Shown: positions 31,948 through 39,932 of the stretch, piece by piece | Layout: every line of letters starts with the position of its first letter | How positions within the stretch are numbered: the first letter of the stretch is position 1 | Source: Streptomyces sp. AJS327 | GTDB taxonomy: Bacteria; Actinomycetota; Actinomycetes; Streptomycetales; Streptomycetaceae | Assembly: GCF_013450295.1 (NCBI RefSeq) | Contig: NZ_SKBR01000004.1 | Coordinates: 310,001 to 374,000, forward strand | Direction of reading: 5' to 3' | DNA length: 64,000 nucleotides | Notes under the pieces: generated by a model | The model's database searches: none | What the model saw: only the letters and a program-made list of their open reading frames with translations | Told to the model about the DNA's origin: nothing | Made by a program: the position numbers and the translations under genes

Positions 31948-32793
31948 TCACTCCGGGGTGCGCGGTCCCGGCGGGCGGCGGGGCGAGGGACGGGGGCGGT
32001 CGTCGGCGGGGGCGGGCGCGGGGTCCGACGCGGGGCTCGGGTGCGACGCGGGGCCCGGGACGGGCGCGGACGCCGGGTCTCGGGCCGGGGCCGGTTCGGG
32101 GTCGGGGAGCGGCGGCAGGTGGCGTTCCGGTTCGCGCAGGCCCGCGATGGTGCCCAGCCCCACGACGTAGGGGCGCAGGCGGTGCTGGAGCGACCGTAAC
32201 TCGGCCCGGAACGCCGCGTTCTGCGGCCAGTTCCCCTCCGGCTCGTCCGGGTGCGTCTCCTCCCAGGCCGCGAGCTGGGGGTGCCAGGTCGCGAGGAAGG
32301 GCCCCAGTTCGGTGTTGAGCATCTCCAGCATCAGCTCGTGTACCGAGTCGCCGTTCCCCGCCGGGGCCGGTAAGGCCGCGGTCTCGGACTCCAGGGGCTC
32401 GCGGTAGCGGTCGAACAGGGTCTTCAGGGAGGTCAGCGCCTCCCGCAGGTTGCCGCTGCCGTCCGCTAACGGCCGGGTGGCGATCCGCGTCGCCGCCTGG
32501 AAGAACGCGCGCTGCGCGGCCTGCCGCATGTCCGTGGTGGCGGTGAAGGTCACCGTGTTACCGAGGAGGACCAGGCTGACCTCGGATAACCGCACCGTGC
32601 GCCGGTAGTGGTCGGCGCCCAGCGCCACGCCCACGCCGACGAGCCCACCCACGACGACGGACAGTAACTGGCCGCCGGTCTGGCTGATCGAGTACGCGGC
32701 GATCCCGGCTACCGCGCCACCGATGGCGGCGAGGACGACGCGCGTGGTGAGGCGCGCCGCGGGTGTGCTGAGCCGGTAGCGACCCTCGGCCAT
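31948..32793 (-). CDS. Two-TM membrane protein sharing the TIR-STAND C-terminal domain
   Basis: 281 residues. A short N-terminus is followed by two TM helices (about 17-35 and 41-60; VVLAAIGGAVAGIAAYSI, LLSVVVGGLVGVGVALGA). The soluble domain (about 95-220) contains LREALTSLKTLF, GPFLATWH and NWPQNAAFRAEL, in the same order and spacing as the C-terminus of the TIR-STAND protein, so the two are homologous. A Pro/Asp/Ala-rich tail of 60 residues ends it. ATG 32793 follows GGGGGAGG. Co-directional and just upstream of the TIR gene; it could be its membrane sensor, anchor or inhibitor (inferred). Confidence 0.8.
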   Translation of the reverse strand: MAEGRYRLSTPAARLTTRVVLAAIGGAVAGIAAYSISQTGGQLLSVVVGGLVGVGVALGADHYRRTVRLSEVSLVLLGNTVTFTATTDMRQAAQRAFFQAATRIATRPLADGSGNLREALTSLKTLFDRYREPLESETAALPAPAGNGDSVHELMLEMLNTELGPFLATWHPQLAAWEETHPDEPEGNWPQNAAFRAELRSLQHRLRPYVVGLGTIAGLREPERHLPPLPDPEPAPARDPASAPVPGPASHPSPASDPAPAPADDRPRPSPRRPPGPRTPE

Positions 32794-33277
32794 GGTTCCT
32801 CCCCCTGGGTCCCTCGGACCCGTCACCGTAGAGGGAGGCTGTCCGGGCGGACAACACGGCGGGGCGGCTACCGGCCTCTCCCGGACATGAGCGGGCAGGC
32901 CGGAGGGTCGCCGCGTCCCTCGCCGGAGGTCAACCGCGGCGGTTCGCGGTGAAGTTCGCCGGAGGTCAACCGCGGCGGTTCGCCGTGGAGTTCGCCGGAC
33001 GTGCTTCCCGTGACCGTCGATGGACGTGAACGACCCGTCGTACGGGGCGTGTTCGCTGGAGCGGCGGGTCAACCACCCGTTCAGGAAGGGTTTGTGGCGC
33101 TCTTCGGCGGGTGCCGTGGCCGAGGAGGAACGTGCCGGGCTGACCGCTGCCCGCGAAGGGCGCGCGCCGGGCCGTCCCCGGGGTGGCCCGGCGGCCAACT
33201 GGTGGGGTTTAGGGGGGCGTTCGCAGAACGCTCGCAGGGCCGCCCGGTGTGGAGGGGCGCGGTGTAGGGTGCCGGGC
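32794..33277. other. 484-bp intergenic region upstream of the TIR pair
   Basis: Presumed promoter region for the membrane protein/TIR operon (minus strand). It contains two 36-bp tandem repeats with palindromes (listed separately). No gene is supported. Confidence 0.45.
32921..32992. repeat. Two 36-bp tandem repeats, each with an AACCGC-G-GCGGTT palindrome
   Basis: Unit 32921-32956 is repeated at 32957-32992 with two or three differences, and the first 7 bp of a third unit follow. Each unit centres on a 13-bp palindrome, so the arrangement resembles a pair of operators 130-200 bp upstream of the membrane-protein start. Confidence 0.6.
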
Positions 33278-33928
33278 ATGTCCCGATTCCGCGCCGCCCT
33301 CGCTGAGTTCACGGCGGTGGCCGGTGGGCCGGCGGCCCCCGGTGGCGGGAGCCGGGCGTCCCACCCGGACACGGGCGTGGACGTGGTGGTCTACGAGGGG
33401 CAGCGCCCCGTCATGGTGGTGCAGGCCAAGTGGTGCCGGGGCGACGATCCCGTCGGCGCGCGCGGGCTGTTGAGCGTCCCCACCGGCGCGGGCAAGACGC
33501 GGATCGCGCTCGATCTCTGGCTGCGCGCCGAACGTCGGGTCAGAACCCTGGAGTTCGTCCAGCGAGAGCTGGCCTCGATCGATCTGACACGTCAACTTCT
33601 GGCATCCGCCGAAGAGTTCACGGGGCTACCCGTCGGTCAGACGCCGGCCGCTCACGCCGGTCTCCCGCTTCCGCGGTGGGAGGGACGTCCGCCGTCCGAG
33701 GAGGAGGCCGTCGCGGCCGTGGGCGTCTGGCGCGCGGTGGGCCGGACGGCGCTCCGCCAACTCCAGCGCGAACTCGTCCTGGCGCACCACGAGTTCGCCG
33801 TGTGCCCCGCTCCGGGCGCCGCCTCGCCCTGTGGCGTGATCGGGCGGGCCTCCCCGCGGGTTCCCCGGGCTCCGGAACGTCCGGTGTGGTCACCGGTCGC
33901 CCCCAGCCCGTATGTGATCGCCGCCTGA
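33278..33928 (+). CDS. Possible chimeric remnant: Mrr-like nuclease segment plus P-loop
   Basis: 216 residues from ATG 33278. Residues about 33-50 (GVDVVVYEG...VMVVQAKW) have the D-(n)-QxK pattern of Mrr-type PD-(D/E)xK nucleases, and residues about 63-78 (GLLSVPTGAGKTRIAL) are a helicase-like Walker A. No DEAH box or later helicase motif follows; the rest is different in character and trails into Pro/Ala/Arg-rich sequence. It is much shorter than any nuclease-helicase, so it may be a deletion product of a defence gene. It stands opposite in direction to the TIR pair. Confidence 0.4.
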   Translation: MSRFRAALAEFTAVAGGPAAPGGGSRASHPDTGVDVVVYEGQRPVMVVQAKWCRGDDPVGARGLLSVPTGAGKTRIALDLWLRAERRVRTLEFVQRELASIDLTRQLLASAEEFTGLPVGQTPAAHAGLPLPRWEGRPPSEEEAVAAVGVWRAVGRTALRQLQRELVLAHHEFAVCPAPGAASPCGVIGRASPRVPRAPERPVWSPVAPSPYVIAA

Positions 33929-34315
33929 CCGCGTGGGTCCGGCGGTGGTCGGCCCGACCCCGCGAGGTTCCCGTGCCCGGCCTCTCCCTTCGCCGTCGCT
34001 GTGACGGCGGGTGTCACCCCGGTGTGTGCGCGCCGTCCCGTTGCCACGGGGACCGGTTCGCCCCGTTCGGCGCGTACCCGGTGTGTTCCGGTGCGTACGG
34101 CGCCGGTCGGTGGAGACGCGACGGTCCGTTCGGTGCCGAAGCCGCCGCCTGCGCGCACTGCGCCCCGTCCCGCGCGGACCGGCCGGGTCCCTCCCGGCGG
34201 CTGTGACTCCCCGGCTGCCGGGCGCACGGCTGGGCGGGGCGGCGGAGGTCCCGCCGCCCCGCCCAGGGGCTCGTTCCGTCCCGCGTCGCGCGGACGCGGC
34301 CTCGCTCAACTCCCC
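33929..34315. other. 387-bp convergent intergenic region
   Basis: Between the remnant gene and the copper ATPase. Its only clear element is the 15-bp-stem terminator at 34231-34265. No gene is supported. Confidence 0.45.
34231..34265. terminator. Perfect 15-bp-stem hairpin terminator downstream of copA
   Basis: Arms 34231-34245 and 34251-34265 (TGGGCGGGGCGGCGG and its complement) with a 5-nt loop. It lies 50 bp beyond the stop of the copper ATPase. There is no U-tract, as is common in Streptomyces. Confidence 0.65.
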
Positions 34316-36607
34316 TCAGTTTGTGGTGGGTTTGAAGCGGCGGAGGCGGAGGCTGTTGCCGACGACGAAGACGGAGGAGAAGGCCATGGCGGCTCCGGCG
34401 ATCATGGGGTTGAGGAGTCCGGCGGCGGCGAGGGGGAGGGCGGAGACGTTGTAGGCGAAGGCCCAGAAGAGGTTGGACTTGATGGTGGAGAGGGTTTTGC
34501 GGGAGAGGCGGATGGCGTCGGCGGCGGCGGTGAGGTCGCCGCGGACCAGGGTGAGGTCGCCGGCTTCGATGGCGGCGTCGGTGCCGGTGCCCATGGCCAG
34601 GCCGAGGTCGGCTTGGGCGAGGGCGGCGGCGTCGTTGACGCCGTCGCCGACCATGGCCACGGAGTGGCCTTTGTTCTGGAGGTCTTTGACGACGTTGACT
34701 TTGTCTTCGGGCATGACTTCGGCGATCACGTCCTGGGGGGTGATGCCGACTTCGGTGGCGACGGTTTCGGCGACTTGTTGGTTGTCGCCGGTTAGCAGGA
34801 TGGGGGTCAGGCCCAGGGAGCGGAGTTGGGTGATGGCGTGGGTGCTGGTGGGTTTGACGGCGTCGGCGACGGTGAGGATGGCGCGGGCTTGTCCGTCCCA
34901 GGCGACGGTGATGGCGGTGTGTCCGGCGTGTTCGGCGTCGGTTTTGGCTTGGGTGAGGGGGGCGGGCAGGGTGATGGCCCATTCGGTCAGGAGTTTCTCG
35001 CGTCCGACCAGGACGGCGTGGCCCTCGATGATGCCCTGGACGCCGAGGCCGGGGATGTTGGCGAAGTCTTCGAGGGGTGGGAGGGTTCCGGTGCGGGTGG
35101 TGGCGCCGGTGGCGATGGCCTGGGCGATGGGGTGTTCGGAGGCGTTTTCCAGTGCTCCGGCTAGTTGGAGGGTTTCGGTCTCGTTCTCGCCGGGGGCGAG
35201 GTGGACTTCCAGGAGGGTCATTTTGCCGGTGGTCACGGTGCCGGTCTTGTCGAGGACGACGGTGTCGGCTTTGCGGGTGTTCTCCAGGACTTCGGGGCCC
35301 TTGATGAGGATGCCGAGTTGGGCGCCGCGGCCGGTGCCGACCATGAGGGCGGTGGGGGTGGCCAGGCCCAGGGCGCAGGGGCAGGCGATGATCAGTACGG
35401 CGACGGCGGCGGTGAAGGCGGCGGTCAGTCCGGCTCCGTTGCCCAGCCAAAAGCCCAGGGTGCCCAGGGCCAGGGCGATCACGATGGGGACGAAGACCCC
35501 GGAGATGCGGTCGGCTAGGCGTTGTGCGGCGGCTTTCCCGTTTTGGGCGTCCTCGACGAGTTTGGCCATGCGGGCTAGTTGGGTGTCGGAGCCGACGCGG
35601 GTGGCTTCGACCAGGAGGCGTCCGCCCGCGTTGAGGGTGGCGCCGGTGACGTTGTCTCCGGTGGTGACCTCTACGGGGATCGATTCACCGGTGAGCATGG
35701 AGGCGTCGATGGCCGAGCTGCCCTCCAGTACGGTGCCGTCGGTGGCGATCTTCTCTCCGGGGCGGACCACGAAGTGGTCGCCGACCACCAGTTCCTCGGT
35801 GCGGATGAGTTGTTCGTGGCCCTGGCGGATGACGGTGACGTCTTTGGCGCCCAGTTCCAGTAGTGCTTTGAGCGCGGCGCCGGCCTTGCGCTTGGAGCGT
35901 GCCTCGAAGTAGCGGCCGGCCAGGATGAACGCGGTGACTCCTGCCGCGGCTTCCAGGTAGATGTTGGCGGCGCCGTCGGTGCGGGCGATGGACAGCTCGA
36001 AGGGGTGGGTCATTCCCGGTTCGCCCGCGGTCCCGAAGAACAGTGCCCATAGTGACCAGGTCAGGGCGGCGCTGGTGCCCAGGGAGATGAGGGTGTCCAT
36101 GGTGGCCGCGCCGTGGCGGGCGTTGGTCCAGGCGGCCTTGTGGAAGGGCAGTGCGCCCCAGACGACCACCGGGGCGGCCAGGGTCAGTGACAGCCATTGC
36201 CAGTTGGTGAATTGCAGGGCGGGTGCCATGGCCATCGCGATGACCGGGACGGCCAGTAGTACCGAGACGATCAGGCGTTGCCGCAGGGCCCGCAGCTCCC
36301 CGTCCCGGCTCTCCTGACCGTGCGGGTCAGTGGTACCCGGGGTGCCGGTGGTGCCCGGGGTGCCGGTGGGGGTGGGTGGGGGTGGGGGTGCGGCGGTGTA
36401 GCCGGTGGCCTCGACGGTCGCGACCAGATCGGGGACCTCCACCCCCGGCTCGAAGGAGACCTTCGCTTTCTCGGTGGCGTAGTTGACCGTGGCGCTCACC
36501 CCGTCCATGCGGTTGAGCTTCTTCTCGATACGTGAGGCGCAGGACGCGCAGGTCATCCCGCCGATGGCTAGTTCGACCTGGGTCGTGGCAGCAGTCGTGG
36601 TGGTCAT
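34316..36607 (-). CDS. copA: Copper-exporting P1B-type ATPase
   Basis: 763 residues. One N-terminal heavy-metal domain has GMTCASCASRIEKKLNRMDGV. The P-type core carries the TM metal site ACPCALGLATP (CPC), the phosphorylation motif DKTGTVTTGKM, the P1B-specific HP motif in SEHPIAQAI, the GDNQQVAE hinge and MVGDGVNDAAALAQADLGLA. A Pro/Thr/Gly-rich linker separates the metal domain from the core. It exports Cu(I) from the cytosol across the membrane. ATG 36607 follows GAGGAGCACCTG. It is in an operon with the upstream chaperone gene under a CsoR-type box. Confidence 0.95.
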   Translation of the reverse strand: MTTTTAATTQVELAIGGMTCASCASRIEKKLNRMDGVSATVNYATEKAKVSFEPGVEVPDLVATVEATGYTAAPPPPPTPTGTPGTTGTPGTTDPHGQESRDGELRALRQRLIVSVLLAVPVIAMAMAPALQFTNWQWLSLTLAAPVVVWGALPFHKAAWTNARHGAATMDTLISLGTSAALTWSLWALFFGTAGEPGMTHPFELSIARTDGAANIYLEAAAGVTAFILAGRYFEARSKRKAGAALKALLELGAKDVTVIRQGHEQLIRTEELVVGDHFVVRPGEKIATDGTVLEGSSAIDASMLTGESIPVEVTTGDNVTGATLNAGGRLLVEATRVGSDTQLARMAKLVEDAQNGKAAAQRLADRISGVFVPIVIALALGTLGFWLGNGAGLTAAFTAAVAVLIIACPCALGLATPTALMVGTGRGAQLGILIKGPEVLENTRKADTVVLDKTGTVTTGKMTLLEVHLAPGENETETLQLAGALENASEHPIAQAIATGATTRTGTLPPLEDFANIPGLGVQGIIEGHAVLVGREKLLTEWAITLPAPLTQAKTDAEHAGHTAITVAWDGQARAILTVADAVKPTSTHAITQLRSLGLTPILLTGDNQQVAETVATEVGITPQDVIAEVMPEDKVNVVKDLQNKGHSVAMVGDGVNDAAALAQADLGLAMGTGTDAAIEAGDLTLVRGDLTAAADAIRLSRKTLSTIKSNLFWAFAYNVSALPLAAAGLLNPMIAGAAMAFSSVFVVGNSLRLRRFKPTTN

Positions 36608-36694
36608 CAGGTGCTCCTCGCGCACACGGTGAGAGGGGACGAAAGAAGGGGTGGTGGTGGGGCGGAGGACGCGTGAGCGTCTCCCGGCACGGCG

Positions 36695-37012
36695 TCAGAC
36701 CCGACCCACGACGCCATAACCCACCTCGTCGATCGCCGCGGTGACCGCTTCGTCGTCGGGCGAGCCCGCGCTGTGGACGGTGACCGTGCCATCCGCCAGC
36801 TCGACCCGGACGGAGTCCACACTCTCCAGGGCGTCGAGGGCCGCGGAGATGGTGGCCACGCAGTGGCCGCAGGTCATGCCGGAGACGCGGTACACGGTGG
36901 TGGTCCGTCCAGGGACGGCCGCGGTGGCGACCGTGCCACCGGTGTGGCAGCTCCCGTCGGTCGTGCAGCAGGACGTGTTAGCCGCCGTCTGTTCCGTGGT
37001 CGTTTCCGGCAT
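36695..37012 (-). CDS. copZ: Copper chaperone (heavy-metal-associated domain)
   Basis: 105 residues. The C-terminal 65 residues form an HMA domain, VYRVSGMTCGHCVATISAALDALESVDSVRVELADGTVTV, with the CxxC metal site (TCGHC). The N-terminal 35 residues are unusual in carrying extra Cys and His (SCCTTDGSCH), possibly a second Cu(I) site. It would hand Cu(I) to the adjacent ATPase. ATG 37012 follows GAGAGGAAAG; the preceding palindrome at 37049-37065 is the expected CsoR operator. Confidence 0.92.
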   Translation of the reverse strand: MPETTTEQTAANTSCCTTDGSCHTGGTVATAAVPGRTTTVYRVSGMTCGHCVATISAALDALESVDSVRVELADGTVTVHSAGSPDDEAVTAAIDEVGYGVVGRV

Positions 37013-37048
37013 GGGTTCTTTCCTCTCTGGAACCGTACTCTCTGGTTC

Positions 37049-37065
37049 ATACCCCCTAGGGGTAT
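37049..37065. promoter_or_regulatory. CsoR box upstream of copZ-copA (ATACCCC-CTA-GGGGTAT)
   Basis: A 17-bp inverted repeat of the CsoR type (G/C-tract palindrome flanked by ATAC/GTAT), about 40 bp upstream of the copZ start on the minus strand. A partial second box (GTATACCCCC) lies at 37081-37090. Cu(I) binding to CsoR would relieve repression. No csoR gene is in the window. Confidence 0.8.
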
Positions 37066-37311
37066 CGCTCCGTGATTCATGTATACCCCCACCCGTCGTC
37101 TCGCGCAAGCTCTCGCCGTGGGGGATCCGCTACCCGTGCGGGGTATCCGGAGCTGGGCGTTGTGGGCGAGGGGTGGGGTGGCCAGCACCCTTCGGGGGTG
37201 CCTCGGGGGTTCTCGGGGGCTCGCGGCGGGGTGGCCTCCCGGGGGTGCTCGCCGGGGAGACCCCGACGGGTGTCCTGGTGGACGGGGGGTGGGGGTGTCG
37301 AGGCTTGGCTT

Positions 37312-37330
37312 TATACCCCCAGGGGGTATA
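37312..37330. promoter_or_regulatory. CsoR box upstream of the His-rich gene (TATACCCCC-A-GGGGGTATA)
   Basis: A perfect 19-bp palindrome located 47 bp before the ATG of the plus-strand gene. It is the same type as the box at 37049, so both transcription units should be induced together by copper. Confidence 0.8.
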
Positions 37331-37376
37331 TGTTTCGTGGTGTCGCCACCCGGCGACCCGAAGAGAGGACTCCGCC

Positions 37377-38384
37377 ATGAGTAACGCCGACACCACCCCC
37401 AGCAGCCCCGCCGCCGGTTCGCACGCGGCCCACGGTGCCCACGAGCACGGCGCCCACGCGGCCCAGGGCCACGGTGCCCATGAGCACGGTTCCGCCGCCC
37501 CGGGCGGACTCCACGCCTCGCTGGACGGCTACACGCTGGAGCTGAGCACCCCCGAGGTCGCGGCCGGTACCACCGAGATCCGCTTCGCCATCGTCGAGGA
37601 CGTGGGCGCGGACGCCGGTGCGTCAGCGGAACAGGGGGCGGACGCGGGGCGGGGCGCGGACGCGGGCGCCCGCCGCGTCACCGCGTACAGACAACTGCAC
37701 GGAAAGGAGCTGCACTTGATCATCGCCGCGCGCGATCTGACCGTCTATCGCCATCTGCACCCCACCCGCGCGGCGGACGGCGGCTGGTCCGCCCCGGTCG
37801 AGCTGCCCCGGGCGGGCGCCTACCGGCTCTTCGCCGACTTCGCGCCCGAGGGGCGGGAGGAGGGGCTGACGCTCGGCGCCGACCTCACGGTCACCGGCGA
37901 GGAGCAGCAGGTGGAGACGCCGGAGGAGAGCGATCTGGCCCGGGTCGACGGGTACGAGGTGCGGCTCGCGGGCAGGCCCAGCGGCGGTGCTCCGTCCCCG
38001 CTCACGCTGCGGGTGGCCAGGGACGGCAGGCCGGTGACGGATCTGGAGCCCTACCTGGGCGCGTACGGGCACCTCGTCGCGCTGCGCTCCGGGGACCTCG
38101 CCTACCTGCACGTCCATCCGCACGGCGAGCCCGGCGACGGGCGGACCCGGCCCGGCCCGGACGTCACCTTCACGGCGGTCGCCCCGAGCGCCGGGGTCTA
38201 CCGGCTGTTCTTCGACTTCCAGCACGAGGGGACGGTGCGCACCGCGGCGTTCACGGTGCGGGCGGACGAGGGGGAGCGGGCGCCCGACGGCGGCTCCAAG
38301 CACCGGGAGGAGCACACGCACCACGCACACCACGCGGCGGACGGCCAGCACACGCACCATCCCCAGCACGGCCACCACGCGTAG
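37377..38384 (+). CDS. His-rich copper-regulon protein
   Basis: 335 residues with no signal peptide. The N-terminus (AHGAHEHGAHAAQGHGAHEHG) and the C-terminus (HREEHTHHAHHAADGQHTHHPQHGHH) are extremely His-rich and surely bind metal. The middle holds two beta-sandwich-like halves: LHASLDGYTLEL...KELHLIIAARDLTVYRHLHP and VDGYEVRLAG...YLGAYGHLVALRSGDLAYLHVHPHG, each ending in a conserved His cluster. A CsoR box and ATG 37377 (ribosome binding site GAGAGGACT) place it in the copper regulon. It is probably a copper-buffering protein; the mechanism is unknown. Confidence 0.85.
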   Translation: MSNADTTPSSPAAGSHAAHGAHEHGAHAAQGHGAHEHGSAAPGGLHASLDGYTLELSTPEVAAGTTEIRFAIVEDVGADAGASAEQGADAGRGADAGARRVTAYRQLHGKELHLIIAARDLTVYRHLHPTRAADGGWSAPVELPRAGAYRLFADFAPEGREEGLTLGADLTVTGEEQQVETPEESDLARVDGYEVRLAGRPSGGAPSPLTLRVARDGRPVTDLEPYLGAYGHLVALRSGDLAYLHVHPHGEPGDGRTRPGPDVTFTAVAPSAGVYRLFFDFQHEGTVRTAAFTVRADEGERAPDGGSKHREEHTHHAHHAADGQHTHHPQHGHHA

Positions 38385-38433
38385 CACCCGGACCACCACG
38401 ACGGGTGTACGCGGTCCGGTGTGGAGGGAGGAG

Positions 38434-38463
38434 CCCGGCGGCCCGGGGGGTTGGGCCGCCGGG
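38434..38463. terminator. Perfect 11-bp-stem hairpin between convergent genes
   Basis: CCCGGCGGCCC, 8-nt loop GGGGGGTT, GGGCCGCCGGG, lying between the copper gene (ends 38384) and the thioesterase (ends 38468). A bidirectional terminator is the natural reading; it marks the left border of the biosynthetic cluster. Confidence 0.7.
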
Positions 38464-38467
38464 CGGC

Positions 38468-39259
38468 TCAGTCGCCGCCGGGCGTGAGGGCCCGGCGGAG
38501 CCAGTCGTGGAACGCGCCGGTGTCGAACAGCGTGTGCCCGGCGCGGACCCGGGTGACCTCGCAGTCGGCGGTGGTCTCCTCGCCCCAGCGGGCCAGCCCC
38601 GCCGGGTCGGCCAGCGGGTCCTCGTCCCCGGCGACCACGTACAGCGGGCAGGTGAGCACCGCGTGCCGGCCCCGCTGGTACAGCTCCGCGAGCCGGGCGT
38701 CCGCCCGGAGCGTGGGCAGGAAGGGATCCAGCGCCTCCGGTCTGCGCTCCAGCGAGTCCGGCACACCGCCGAGTTCGCGGAGCCGTTCCAGCAGACGGTC
38801 CTTCGGCAGCCCGTGCAGCGGCATCGCCGGGTGCGGCAGACTCGGGCCGTTGCGGCCGGACACCAGCAGCGCCTCCGGTTCCCCCACCAACGGGCGGAGC
38901 GCGTGGGCGAGTTCGTACGCCAGCAGGGCGCCGAAGCTGTGGCCGTAGAGCACGTAGGGCCCGTCCAGCTCGGTGCGGATACGGCGGGCGAGGTCGTCGA
39001 CCAGCGTGGAGAGCCGGTCGGGCGGTACCTCACCCCAGCGGGACCCGCGCCCGGGCAGCTCGACGGGGCAGACCCGCGCGGTGGGCGCCAACCGCCGCCG
39101 CCAGGCGACGTATCGGGTCGCGCTGGCTCCGGCCTGCGGCAGGCAGAACAGTTGCGGGGGAGCGGCGGCGCTGCCCCCGGCGACGTTCCCGCCGCCCCTC
39201 CCGGCGTCGGGGTACCGGGTCCCAGCGGGTCGCTCCGGACTCGTCGCGGTGCCCTCCAT
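38468..39259 (-). CDS. Type II thioesterase (editing/hydrolase)
   Basis: 263 residues: FCLPQAGASATRYVAWRRRLAPTARVCPVELPGRGSRWGE, catalytic elbow GHSFGALLAYEL (Ser108), and the Asp-containing VVAGDEDPLADP and His-containing VRAGHTLFDTGAFHDWL. Type II thioesterases remove aberrant acyl or amino-acyl groups from carrier proteins in PKS/NRPS clusters. ATG 39259 follows GAGGAGAGG; the first 32 residues are Gly/Ala-rich. Being discrete, it is not the chain-release enzyme; PKS2 has its own reductase for that. Confidence 0.92.
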   Translation of the reverse strand: MEGTATSPERPAGTRYPDAGRGGGNVAGGSAAAPPQLFCLPQAGASATRYVAWRRRLAPTARVCPVELPGRGSRWGEVPPDRLSTLVDDLARRIRTELDGPYVLYGHSFGALLAYELAHALRPLVGEPEALLVSGRNGPSLPHPAMPLHGLPKDRLLERLRELGGVPDSLERRPEALDPFLPTLRADARLAELYQRGRHAVLTCPLYVVAGDEDPLADPAGLARWGEETTADCEVTRVRAGHTLFDTGAFHDWLRRALTPGGD

Positions 39260-39463
39260 GCCTCTCCTCACCGTTCTCGTGCCGCCGTGTCCGGCGGGCC
39301 CGTCCCCGGCAGTGCCGGACCGTCGCCCCATAACCCGACTGTCGTCGCACGGAGTTGATCCCCAGGGTGTGGAAGACCCGTGGGAGGAACGGGACATACG
39401 GCGGCGGCCCCCGAACTCCGCTGTGTGCGGGTGATCCTGGGCGCCGCTTCGGGGGTCGCGGGG

Positions 39464-39757
39464 TCAGGCGCTGGCTACCGTGTCGTCGTCGCGGAGCGAG
39501 CCGACGAGCTGGACGATGGCGTCCAGGTTCTTGAAGTGGGCGCCGACGATCCGCTCCGGCGGAACGAAGAGGCCGTAGCGCTCCTGAATGTGGGCGATGA
39601 GTTCCGTCGTGGTGATGGACGTGAGAATTCCCCATTCGAGCAGCGGGGTGTTGGGCTTGATGCCGCTCTCGCCCTCCGGGAGGAATCGCTGCTCGATGAA
39701 TTCCGTCAACTCGGAGAGCAGTTCCTCGTTATTCGGGACGGTGACGTTCCCCGACAT
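39464..39757 (-). CDS. Discrete carrier protein, probable prolyl/pyrrolyl carrier
   Basis: 97 residues folding like an ACP/PCP: NEELLSELTEFIEQRF, then LLEWGILTSITTTELIAHIQERYGLFVP and the last helix LDAIVQLVGSL. The phosphopantetheine Ser lies in GILTSI, where the usual D-S is T-S. The start ATG 39757 has a perfect GGAGGT. Base composition is lower in GC than its neighbours. With the prolyl-AMP ligase (43488) and dehydrogenase (42355) it should form the loading unit that turns L-proline into pyrrolyl-2-carboxyl-S-PCP. Confidence 0.82.
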   Translation of the reverse strand: MSGNVTVPNNEELLSELTEFIEQRFLPEGESGIKPNTPLLEWGILTSITTTELIAHIQERYGLFVPPERIVGAHFKNLDAIVQLVGSLRDDDTVASA

Positions 39758-39932
39758 GGTGACCTCCAGGCTGTTCACAGCGGTTGGTACGTGTGGTGTC
39801 CCGTGTTTCCGCGACGGGCGAGACGGCCCACAACCTATCCCCCGGTATCCGGGACGTCCTCAGCTCTGTTGATGAATCGCCTCCTGTCCTTTCGGATGAG
39901 TACCGAAGTGGCCCCCGGGCGGGGGTCGGTGT

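Noticed and set aside
29533..32199. Very long plus-strand open frame (888 codons) opposite the TIR gene.
   Set aside because: Composition is that of a GC-rich antisense shadow (Gly/Arg/Glu-rich); the minus strand encodes recognisable TIR and NTPase motifs.
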